Source: Aphanocapsa lilacina HA4352-LM1 (GTDB lineage Bacteria; Cyanobacteriota; Cyanobacteriia; Gloeobacterales; Gloeobacteraceae). From it: DNA of 64,000 nucleotides. The first letter of the stretch is position 1; every line of letters begins with the position of its first letter. Under the pieces are notes generated by a model that did not search any database, was not told the origin of the DNA, and was given only the letters and a program-made list of their open reading frames with translations. Shown here piece by piece: positions 1 to 8,613 of this stretch. The translations under genes were made by a program, and so were the position numbers. The stretch spans positions 1 to 64,000 of the forward strand of contig JAHHGR010000009.1 in the NCBI GenBank assembly GCA_019359725.1, read 5' to 3'.

Positions 1-179
1 CTGGTAGGGTAAGCTGGCTGTAGCTCATAGGGGTTCCTGGTTGTCGTAGTAAACGTCAGGATACCTCTATGAGTCCCTCAGCGGAAGGCTCTCAAGCGTT
101 GCACTTCATTTTTGAATCGGCGAGTTAACTAAGAAAATTCTGGAAGCTGCAGGGATACTTTCGATGGCATCCGCTCAAC

Positions 180-1103
180 ATGATTACTGACGTGATACCA
201 AACTCGCCACCGGGCTTTCGCTCGGGTTTTGTTGCCATCGTCGGCCGTCCGAACGTCGGCAAATCGACGCTGGTCAACCGGCTGGTGGGCGAGAAAGTCG
301 CTATCACCTCCCCCACCGCCCAGACGACCCGCAACCGCCTGCGGGGCATTCTGACACTACCCACCGCCCAGATCGTCCTGGTGGACACGCCGGGGATCCA
401 CAAGCCTCAGCACCGCCTGGGCGAAGTGCTTGTCCACAATGCCCGCACCGCGGCGGGCTCCGCCGACGGGATTGTTTTTCTCGTGGACGGCTCGGTGGAA
501 GCCGGGGCGGGCGATCGGTTCATCGCCGAGAGCCTCAAGGGGAATAAAGCGCCCGTCTGGCTGGTGCTCAACAAAGTCGATCGCCGCTCCCGAAATCAAA
601 GCGAACCCGTCCGCGAGAGCTACCGCAGGCTGTTCGACTCGGAGCCGATGCTCTACGAAATCTCGGCCCTCAAAGGTTCTGGGATCGAGTCGCTGCTGGA
701 GAGCATCGTTTCAAGCCTGCCCGAGGGGCCGTACTACTACCCGCCGGATCTATTTACCGACCAGCCCGAGCGGTTCATCATGGGCGAACTCGTCCGCGAA
801 CAGGTGCTGTTTGCCACCCGCGAGGAAGTACCCCATTCGGTGGCGGTGGTGATCGACAAAGTCGAAGAGGGCGAAAGCCTCACCCGCGTGCTCGCCACGA
901 TCCTGGTGGAGCGGGATTCCCAGAAGATTATTCTGATTGGCAAGGCCGGTCAGATGCTCAAGGCGATCGGCACCGGTGCGCGCCACCAAATGCAGAAACT
1001 GGTGGGCCACCAGATTTACTTGCAGCTATTTGTGAAGGTCAAGGAGCGTTGGCGCCAGTCCGATTCGACGCTGCGGGATTTGGGGTACCGCCGGGAGCAG
1101 TGA
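180..1103 (+). CDS. era: GTPase Era
   Basis: ORF 307 aa; GRPNVGKSTL P-loop, DTPGIHKP, NKVD, C-terminal KH-like region. Confidence 0.95.
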   Translation: MITDVIPNSPPGFRSGFVAIVGRPNVGKSTLVNRLVGEKVAITSPTAQTTRNRLRGILTLPTAQIVLVDTPGIHKPQHRLGEVLVHNARTAAGSADGIVFLVDGSVEAGAGDRFIAESLKGNKAPVWLVLNKVDRRSRNQSEPVRESYRRLFDSEPMLYEISALKGSGIESLLESIVSSLPEGPYYYPPDLFTDQPERFIMGELVREQVLFATREEVPHSVAVVIDKVEEGESLTRVLATILVERDSQKIILIGKAGQMLKAIGTGARHQMQKLVGHQIYLQLFVKVKERWRQSDSTLRDLGYRREQ

Positions 1104-2703
1104 GGGCGAAGCGCCTAAAAAAGCTCGTGGCGTTCCACTCGGGACGCTCCGGCTGGTTGGCGACCCGCACCAATAGTCCTTCGATAATCCGGTTGAATTT
1201 GGCCGCCGCTTCGAGGTCCACCGGCTGGTTCATATCGTCCGACGGGGCGTGGTAGCGGGTCGTCAGCCACGTTTTTTGAAGTTTCTCCTCGGCGGAACCC
1301 TTTTCGTAGCCGAATTTGAACGCTAGAGCCGGCACGCCGGTGCGGATGAAACTGTACTGATCGGAGCGCACGAAGCTGTTGCGGTTGGGCTCCGGGTCGC
1401 TGATCACGCTCACGCCGACTTGCCCGGCCGACTCGCGCAAAGGCTGCGCCAGGTTCGATTCTTCGAGGCCCAGCGCCGTCAGGCGCGTGAGCGGGTGGAT
1501 GGGCAGGAACATGTCCATGTTGAAGTTGGCCACAAGCGGCCTCATCGTCGGGCGGTTGGCAAAGAACTTCGAGCCGAGCAGCCCCTTTTCCTCGCCGCAG
1601 ACGGCCAGAAACACGACCGAGCGCTTGAGCTTGAGGTTCTGGGCGCGCATGCTCGCAGCCACGTCGATGAGCGTCGCCACCCCGGCGGCGTTGTCCATCG
1701 CCCCGTTGTAGATGCGGTCGCCGCCGATCGGTTCGCCGATGCCCAGGTGGTCGAGGTGAGCCGAAAGCACGATGTATTCGTCTTTGAGCTTCGGATCGCT
1801 TCCAGGCAGCATCGCGGCGACGTTCGCCGAGGTGAGCGTGTCGCTTTTGACGATCACTTTTGCCTTGAGCACGGCGGGGATCGCAAATTTGGGCAGCGGT
1901 TTTTCGGTGTCGGCGGCAGCCAGGATCTGGGCAAAGGTGATGCCCGAACCGGCAAGCAGCTTGTCCATGCTGGCCGGGTTCATCCCGACGGTCAAAGCCA
2001 GATCGGGCGCGTCCTGGAGGGCGGATTCGGCGAGCACCATCGACGGAAAAAAGCGCAACAGCTTCGAGCGCTCCCAGGGGATGTCCATGATCCTGGGGTT
2101 CTGCACCGTGATCAGCCCCACCGCTCCGGCCTTCTTCAGAAATTTCCAGCGCTCGGCCACCGAACCGTAGTGCGAGCGCAACGCACCGGGGATCGCCGCC
2201 GGGCCGCCGCTGAGGACAACGGCAATCTTGCCTTGAAGGTCCAGCCCCGCCAGGTCGTCGTAATTGTTTTCGGGCACCGTGAGGCCGTAGCCTGCGAAGA
2301 GCAGGGGCGCTTCAAGACTGGGCGCGATACCGTTGCGCACGCCGAGCACCGCGTCGTCGCCAATGGCCAGCGCTTCGAATGTGCCCCCGCGCACCAGCGT
2401 CAGGCTGGAGCGGCCCTCATCGAGCACACGGCTTTGAAACTTGACCGGCTGCAGATAACCTTCGCTCCCGGCGGGCAACGCCCCCGCCCGCTTGAATTGC
2501 TCCGCGACGTAGCGCGCCGCCTGCAGATAGCTCTCGCTGCCGGTGTTGCGGCCTTCAAGGCGGTCGTCGGCTAAAAACCGGACGTGGGACCACCAGTCCT
2601 TGCCCGGCCCGGCGGCGTTGTCCGTCTGGGCAGAAGCGGCCGGACCGAGGGCGGTGGCGCAGATGAGCGCGGTGCAGGCGAGTAGGCGTCGGATTGGGAG
2701 CAT
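1039..2703 (-). CDS. Secreted M28-family metallopeptidase
   Basis: Signal peptide; LSAHLDHLG, DNAAGVATLID and CGEEKGLLGS metal-binding motifs; convergent overlap with era 3' end. Confidence 0.85.
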   Translation of the reverse strand: MLPIRRLLACTALICATALGPAASAQTDNAAGPGKDWWSHVRFLADDRLEGRNTGSESYLQAARYVAEQFKRAGALPAGSEGYLQPVKFQSRVLDEGRSSLTLVRGGTFEALAIGDDAVLGVRNGIAPSLEAPLLFAGYGLTVPENNYDDLAGLDLQGKIAVVLSGGPAAIPGALRSHYGSVAERWKFLKKAGAVGLITVQNPRIMDIPWERSKLLRFFPSMVLAESALQDAPDLALTVGMNPASMDKLLAGSGITFAQILAAADTEKPLPKFAIPAVLKAKVIVKSDTLTSANVAAMLPGSDPKLKDEYIVLSAHLDHLGIGEPIGGDRIYNGAMDNAAGVATLIDVAASMRAQNLKLKRSVVFLAVCGEEKGLLGSKFFANRPTMRPLVANFNMDMFLPIHPLTRLTALGLEESNLAQPLRESAGQVGVSVISDPEPNRNSFVRSDQYSFIRTGVPALAFKFGYEKGSAEEKLQKTWLTTRYHAPSDDMNQPVDLEAAAKFNRIIEGLLVRVANQPERPEWNATSFFRRFALTAPGGTPNPAASNRTGANAP

Positions 2704-2842
2704 GGCGTTAGACAGGATTTCTCAGACCAGTCTACAAGCCGCTGCCGGGGCGGGCTGACAAAAAGTCCGTCGTCCTACAACGGAAAAATATGGGACCGGG
2801 GTTCTAAAATCAAAACTACTTATCCTTAGCAGCGGAGGCCCC

Positions 2843-3772
2843 ATGGCTCAGCGTCCCATCATTCTCGGCATCGTCGGCGACAGCGCGGCGGGCAAGACCA
2901 CCCTGACCCGCGGGATCGCCCAGATCCTCGGCCCCGAGAACGTCACGATCATCTGCACCGACGACTACCATCGCTACGACCGCAAGCAGCGCGCCGAACT
3001 GGGGATCACCGCCCTGCACCCCGACTGCAACCACCTCGACATCATCCAGCAGCACCTCGCTTTACTGCGCACCGGCCAGCCGATCTTAAAGCCCATTTAC
3101 AACCACAAAACCGGCACCTTCGATCCGCCCGAGTACATCAAGCCGCGCAATTTTGTGGTGGTCGAGGGGCTATTGGGTTTCTCGACGCGGGGGATGCGCG
3201 ATTGCTACGACGTCAAAGCCTACCTCGCTCCCCCGGAGTCGCTGCGTACCCGCTGGAAAATCAGGCGCGACACCGCCAAGCGCGGGTACTCCGAGGAGCA
3301 GGTGCTCAACGAAATGGCCAAGCGCGAACCCGACTCGGAGCAGTTCATCCGGCCCCAGCGCAGCACAGCGGACCTGGTGGTGAGCTTCTACCCGGGCCAG
3401 AACGGCCCCGATACCCAGCTCAACGTGCGGCTGGTGCTCAGACCGACCATTCCCCACCCGGACTTCGTGGATGTCATCGAGCGCAGCGGTGCCCACACCC
3501 GTTCGGCGGTGCGCATCGAACTCGATCGCGACATGGGTAAACCCGTCGATGTGCTCGAAGTGGACGGCCACGCCACCGACGAGCAGGTCAAAGAACTGCA
3601 GGAAGTGCTCTGCGAGGAGATGGCCAACGGCTCGCAGCTGTGCAACATCCCGGCCGATCTGGGCAAGGTGACCGGCACCACCGGCGAGACGCTCCAGAGC
3701 CATCCACTCGCCATCTCGCAGTTGCTGATTACCTACCACATGCTCAAAGCCTCGCGGGGCGTCTACGTTTAG
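2843..3772 (+). CDS. Phosphoribulokinase/uridine kinase family protein (divergent Prk)
   Basis: GIVGDSAAGKTT P-loop, TDDYHRYDRKQR, KPIYNHKTGTFDPPE. Confidence 0.85.
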   Translation: MAQRPIILGIVGDSAAGKTTLTRGIAQILGPENVTIICTDDYHRYDRKQRAELGITALHPDCNHLDIIQQHLALLRTGQPILKPIYNHKTGTFDPPEYIKPRNFVVVEGLLGFSTRGMRDCYDVKAYLAPPESLRTRWKIRRDTAKRGYSEEQVLNEMAKREPDSEQFIRPQRSTADLVVSFYPGQNGPDTQLNVRLVLRPTIPHPDFVDVIERSGAHTRSAVRIELDRDMGKPVDVLEVDGHATDEQVKELQEVLCEEMANGSQLCNIPADLGKVTGTTGETLQSHPLAISQLLITYHMLKASRGVYV

Positions 3773-3878
3773 CCACCCGCGACCGGCCCGTGTACAGATT
3801 GATAAACGGCCCGGTGAACCGTTGCGCCCGGTGCGTTAGCCTTGTCTGTGGCCAAAACGGACAGGCAAGGAGCAGCGC

Positions 3879-4988
3879 ATGCAGGTAAAAGCGGCCGTGG
3901 CTATGGAAGCCGGCAAGCCTTTGCGGATAGAAAGCGTCGAACTGGAAGGCCCCAAAGCCGGTGAAGTCCTCGTCGAAATCAAGGCGACCGGCATCTGCCA
4001 CACCGACGCCTTCACACTCTCAGGCGCGGATCCGGAGGGGCTCTTTCCGGCGATCCTGGGCCACGAGGGGGCCGGGGTGGTGGTGGAAGTCGGACCCGGG
4101 GTGACGAGTGTCAAACCGGGCGAGCACGTCATTCCGCTGTATACCCCCGAGTGCCGGCAGTGCGAGTACTGTCTGAGCCGCAAGACCAACCTCTGCCAGG
4201 CCATCCGCACCACCCAGGGCCGGGGGGTGATGCCCGACGGCACCAGCCGCTTCTCGCTCGGTGGTGAGCCGCTCTACCACTACATGGGCACCTCGACCTT
4301 TGCGCACTTCACGGTGCTGCCGGAAATTGCAGTAGCAAAGATCCGCAAGGATGCCCCCTTCGACAAAGTCTGCTACATCGGCTGCGGGGTGACCACCGGC
4401 GTCGGTGCCGTCATTCACACCGCCAAAGTCGAGCCGGGGGCGAACGTGGTGGTCTTCGGCCTGGGCGGCATCGGCCTCAACGTCATCCAGGGCTGCCGGA
4501 TGGTGGGAGCCGATAAGATCATAGGAGTTGATACTAATCCAGCTAAAAAAGTATTGGCTGAGAAATTCGGCATGACCCACTTCGTCAATCCCAAAGAAGT
4601 CGAAGGCGACCTGGTGCCCTACCTGGTGGAACTGACCAAAGGCGGAGCCGATTACAGTTTTGAATGCGTCGGCAACGTCAACGTGATGCGCCAGGCCCTT
4701 GAGTGCTGCCACAAAGGCTGGGGGGTGAGCGTGATTATCGGCGTGGCGGGAGCCGGTCAGGAGATCCGCACCCGGCCGTTCCAGCTGGTGACCGGCAGAG
4801 TCTGGAAGGGCTCCGCCTTTGGGGGAGCGCGCGGGCGCACCGACGTGCCTAAGATTGTCGACTGGTACATGGAAGGCAAGATCAACATCGACGATCTGAT
4901 CACCCATGTCCTGCCGCTCAGTGAGATCAACCAGGCGTTCGACCTGATGCACGCAGGCAAATCCATCCGCACCGTGGTGACTTTTTAA
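3879..4988 (+). CDS. frmA: S-(hydroxymethyl)glutathione dehydrogenase / class III alcohol dehydrogenase
   Basis: [27 protein letters not shown] zinc motif, [12 protein letters not shown] nucleotide-binding motif. Confidence 0.93.
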   Translation: MQVKAAVAMEAGKPLRIESVELEGPKAGEVLVEIKATGICHTDAFTLSGADPEGLFPAILGHEGAGVVVEVGPGVTSVKPGEHVIPLYTPECRQCEYCLSRKTNLCQAIRTTQGRGVMPDGTSRFSLGGEPLYHYMGTSTFAHFTVLPEIAVAKIRKDAPFDKVCYIGCGVTTGVGAVIHTAKVEPGANVVVFGLGGIGLNVIQGCRMVGADKIIGVDTNPAKKVLAEKFGMTHFVNPKEVEGDLVPYLVELTKGGADYSFECVGNVNVMRQALECCHKGWGVSVIIGVAGAGQEIRTRPFQLVTGRVWKGSAFGGARGRTDVPKIVDWYMEGKINIDDLITHVLPLSEINQAFDLMHAGKSIRTVVTF

Positions 4989-4989
4989 G

Positions 4990-5838
4990 ATGCGCGACGC
5001 ACCCGAACTGCTGTCTTCCCACCGCTCTTTCGGCGGGACGGTAGGCTTCTACCGGCACCACTCCGAAACGTGCGCCGCTCCGATGCGCTTTTCGGTGTTC
5101 ACCCCACCCCAGGCAGCGGCCGGTCCGGTGCCAGTGCTGTACTTTCTGGCGGGCCTCACCTGCACCGAGGAAAATTTCATGGTCAAAGCCGGGGCACAGC
5201 GCGGTGCTGCACAGCACGGGCTAATGCTCGTCGCCCCCGACACCAGCCCCCGCAAAACAGGGATCCCGGGTGAGGACGACGAATGGGACTTCGGCAGCGG
5301 GGCGGGCTTCTACGTCGATGCCACCGAGGCGCCCTGGAGCCGCCACTACCGCACGTACAGCTACGTGGTCGGGGAGTTGCCCTTGGTCGTTGCCGCCCAC
5401 TTTCCGGCGGATCTTGAGCGCACCGGTATTAGCGGCCACTCGATGGGGGGCCACGGCGCCCTGGTGTGTGCCTTTAAAAACCCGACGCGCTACCGCTCGG
5501 TCTCCGCCTTTGCTCCCATTGCCGCCCCGACACACGCGCCCTGGGGCCAAAAAGCCTTCTCGCGCTATCTCGGCGCGGACGAAAAGATCTGGAGAAGCTA
5601 TGACGCGAGCGCATTGGTGGCCATGGGCACCATCGCATCTACGATCCTCATCGATCAGGGCACAGCCGACCCGTACCTGGAGGAGCAGCTGCGCATCGAC
5701 ACCTTCGAGCAGGCCTGCGCCGCTGCTGGTCAGTCGCTGCTGTTGCGCCGCCAGGAAGGCTACGACCACAGCTACTACTTCATCGCCAGCTTCATCGACG
5801 ATCACCTGCGCCACCACGCCGAGGTGCTGATCAGATAA
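4990..5838 (+). CDS. frmB: S-formylglutathione hydrolase
   Basis: Esterase with GHSMGGHGAL nucleophile elbow, directly downstream of frmA. Confidence 0.93.
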   Translation: MRDAPELLSSHRSFGGTVGFYRHHSETCAAPMRFSVFTPPQAAAGPVPVLYFLAGLTCTEENFMVKAGAQRGAAQHGLMLVAPDTSPRKTGIPGEDDEWDFGSGAGFYVDATEAPWSRHYRTYSYVVGELPLVVAAHFPADLERTGISGHSMGGHGALVCAFKNPTRYRSVSAFAPIAAPTHAPWGQKAFSRYLGADEKIWRSYDASALVAMGTIASTILIDQGTADPYLEEQLRIDTFEQACAAAGQSLLLRRQEGYDHSYYFIASFIDDHLRHHAEVLIR

Positions 5839-5866
5839 CAAAAACAGGCCGCCTGGAGACGGCCTG
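5837..5866 (-). terminator. Rho-independent terminator of the 5'-nucleotidase gene
   Basis: On - strand CAGGCCG-N8-CGGCCTG stem followed by TTTTTG. Confidence 0.7.
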
Positions 5867-5895
5867 CAATCTCACTAAGTTGTGGGCTGCCCGCT

Positions 5896-7704
5896 CTAGT
5901 TGAGGCGGGTGATCCGGCCGCTGCCGCCTTCGGGGTACTGGCTGCTGGTCACTACACCGCTCAGGTTGGTGGTGATGTAGCTCAGTAGCGCCTGTTGGTA
6001 GGAGACGGCCAGGTTGGTGAAGGGAGCGCCGTTGAAGGGATACTGATCGCCGTTTCTGGCCAGAAAGTCGATCGTGGCGATGTTGACGGCCGGGGCGCCC
6101 GCCACTACCTGGCCGTTCTGGACGAGCACCGTGCCGCTCGCCAGCACCACTTCTTTGACCCGGGTGCCGGGGGTGGTGATCTGGCCGGTCGTTTCGTCGA
6201 TCACCTGGGCGGTGCCGGTGGCATCCCAGGTGTAGCGGAAGCCCGCGATCTGCGCGAAGCGCCCGTCGATCTCTGCGACGCGCGAGACGGCGTTTTCGAG
6301 GATTGTTTTGAACTGGCTTGCCGAAATCTGCGGCACGATGCACACAAAGTTCGAAAAAGGCAGGATGTCGAAGGTCTTCAATTCGGTGATGTTGCCGGGG
6401 GGGATCACCTCGTCGTCGCGCATGCCGCCGCCGTTTTGCAGCGCGACATCCGCCGTCGGGGCACCAAAACTGGCCGCGAGCTGATTGGCCTGCCACAACA
6501 GCGCATCGCCCACCAGGTTGCCTTCGTTGGTTTCGATCGTGCGCACGTTGGTGCGTAGGCCATCGAGGGCCACTTCGGTCCGTCCGATAATGTTGGCGGC
6601 CAGGTCGTCCACCGCCGCCTGTACCGGTTTGGTCACCAGTTCCTGCACCAGCGGGTCGGGTACCACACCGTCAGGGAAGCTGCGGCTTTTGGCGAGGACG
6701 CGCACCGGGCCGCTCCGGTCGGCATCGAGGCTGACGACGTTGCCCGCCGCATCGAACCAGGCGACCAGTTTGCCTACGTAGCGGTAGCTGCCGGTGGTAG
6801 TGACAATCGGTACCGACTTGCCCTCTTTGTCGGCGGCAGTGAGCGGATAGGAGCCGGCCACCAGTTCTGCGTCGCCCGGCAACAGCGGCGTGTCGGGATT
6901 GGCCAGGAGCTCGTCGCCGCCCCCGGCGATGGCGATATCGATGCCCTTAAGCTGCGGAATCAGGGCGAGATCTTCCTCGACGCTCTGCAGGTGGCTGGTG
7001 AAGATGATCTTGTTGATGCCTTGGGCCAGCAGCGCATCGATTTCCGTCTGCACCGTACCCACCACATCCGGATCGATCTTTACCTCGCGGGGGCTGGAGA
7101 TCGAGCCTAGAAAGGGCGTCGTGGCCCCCACAATCCCAAAGCGTTGCCCACAGACACTCACGACGCTGCTTTTGGAGATGCGCCCGCGCTTGACTAGAGC
7201 GTTGAGCTTCGGCTCGGCGCTAAAGTCAAGATTCGCCGTCACAAAGGCGGGCGGATTTTTGAAGCCGCGGATGAAATCCGCCAGCGTATCCGGCCCGAAG
7301 TCAAATTCGTGGTTGCCGATGGCGCTGGCGTCGTAGCGCAGCAGATCCAGAGCAAGGGTGTCGTAGAACGGAATGCCCTTTTCGAGGCTGGCATTAAACT
7401 GCGGTCCAGCCAGAAAGTTGTCGCCGGAGGAAATCAGCAACACCCCTTTGGCCGGGCAGGCGGAACCTGCACGGCGCAATTTGCGCACCACCCGCGCGAA
7501 GCGGGCGACGCCGCCCACCTCGACGGTCTCGCCGCCTTCTTCGATTTCCACCGGCGAGGATAAAAGCGCTGATTCGCCGTCGTTGTTGTGCAGAAGCGTC
7601 AATTCAAAAGTATCGGCCGCGCGCGCGGCGGGGAGCGGCGCAGCGGCACCGAGCGCCACGGCCGCAAGCAGACCCACGCAAATTAAGCGATAAACTCTCA
7701 CCAC
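5896..7704 (-). CDS. Secreted 5'-nucleotidase / metallophosphatase
   Basis: Signal peptide; LLHNNDGESA, GDNFLAGP, AIGNHEFDFGPD motifs; C-terminal nucleotidase domain. Confidence 0.9.
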   Translation of the reverse strand: MVRVYRLICVGLLAAVALGAAAPLPAARAADTFELTLLHNNDGESALLSSPVEIEEGGETVEVGGVARFARVVRKLRRAGSACPAKGVLLISSGDNFLAGPQFNASLEKGIPFYDTLALDLLRYDASAIGNHEFDFGPDTLADFIRGFKNPPAFVTANLDFSAEPKLNALVKRGRISKSSVVSVCGQRFGIVGATTPFLGSISSPREVKIDPDVVGTVQTEIDALLAQGINKIIFTSHLQSVEEDLALIPQLKGIDIAIAGGGDELLANPDTPLLPGDAELVAGSYPLTAADKEGKSVPIVTTTGSYRYVGKLVAWFDAAGNVVSLDADRSGPVRVLAKSRSFPDGVVPDPLVQELVTKPVQAAVDDLAANIIGRTEVALDGLRTNVRTIETNEGNLVGDALLWQANQLAASFGAPTADVALQNGGGMRDDEVIPPGNITELKTFDILPFSNFVCIVPQISASQFKTILENAVSRVAEIDGRFAQIAGFRYTWDATGTAQVIDETTGQITTPGTRVKEVVLASGTVLVQNGQVVAGAPAVNIATIDFLARNGDQYPFNGAPFTNLAVSYQQALLSYITTNLSGVVTSSQYPEGGSGRITRLN

Positions 7705-7899
7705 ATTTTCCTCGCGTCAAAAGTGCCGGAAGCCGTGCAGCTGGAAGCCTTCGCCCACGGCGCCCCCAGGGTAAGTGAACCAGAACAATATGAAAATTGG
7801 ACCAACGCCAGGTTAAGGAATCCATCGTCGGCCACCGAATCGAAAAGTGCCGCAAACTTTTGATACATTAGGAGACAATCCTGAAGCCCGGCACCCTCC

Positions 7900-8094
7900 A
7901 TGCCCATCAAAGCCTACGCCCTGCTCGGCATCTCCTGTGTAACGGCGATCGCCGCCGTCGGCTCGGTGTTCGAACTGGCCTCCGGCGTGCCGCGCTTTGG
8001 CACGGCGACTACGGCGATCATCCTCACACTGAGCGGGATTGCTACGCCGATTATCTTCTGGCTGGCCATCAAAGAGGGCCGCGCTACGCTTTGA
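7900..8094 (+). CDS. Small two-TM hypothetical protein
   Basis: 64-aa ORF with two hydrophobic segments. Confidence 0.5.
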   Translation: MPIKAYALLGISCVTAIAAVGSVFELASGVPRFGTATTAIILTLSGIATPIIFWLAIKEGRATL

Positions 8095-8127
8095 GAGCAA
8101 TTCTCAGCTGTCGGGATGGAAACCGTT

Positions 8128-8331
8128 CTAGCTTTGGCGATCCCGTGCGGTGCGCAGCCGGTCGATGATGGATTGGATTTGATTTTTGTCGCGGCAATGA
8201 ACATGGCAACTTCTGCCGGCCGCGTCGCGGTAAAAAATCGCGTACTCGACTCCTTCGCGGTCGTAGCGCCGCGACAGGCCAAAGCCGGGATTGTCAAATT
8301 CGATCTGCTCGAGGCTACGTAGTTCGTCCAT
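8128..8331 (-). CDS. Small hypothetical protein
   Basis: 67-aa ORF MDELRSLEQIEFDNPGFGLSRRYDREGVEYAIFYRDAAG..., globular composition. Confidence 0.45.
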   Translation of the reverse strand: MDELRSLEQIEFDNPGFGLSRRYDREGVEYAIFYRDAAGRSCHVHCRDKNQIQSIIDRLRTARDRQS

Positions 8332-8386
8332 GGCTATGCGGATCGGTAAGACAAACCTTTAAGTAAAGATAGCCGTTATCACCGCT

Positions 8387-8428
8387 GTTAATCTTGCGTT
8401 AATCCTATACGCGCTTCAGCCTTAATCT
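8387..8428 (+). promoter_or_regulatory. Pho-box-like tandem repeats upstream of PhoX-like gene
   Basis: GTTAATCT-TGC-GTTAATCC (8-3-8) plus CTTAATCT at 8421. Confidence 0.5.
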
Positions 8429-8613
8429 TGCCGCTTTAGAGTAGCGCTGCATCTTTTGTTACCAAATCGGCGGCAGTGTGCTTTCGATTTTGCCTGCAAG
8501 GCTGCGCAGCTGCTTTGCGGGCTTTGATCTGGCGACCGCCCGGCCGCTGCCTTTGTTCGCCGATTCTTGCCTCTTCTGTCTAGCTACACCGTTTGTACTT
8601 CTTGAGGATGACA

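Noticed and set aside
1420-2574. 384-aa ORF on + strand
   Set aside because: Antisense to the M28 peptidase; Arg/His-rich artefact
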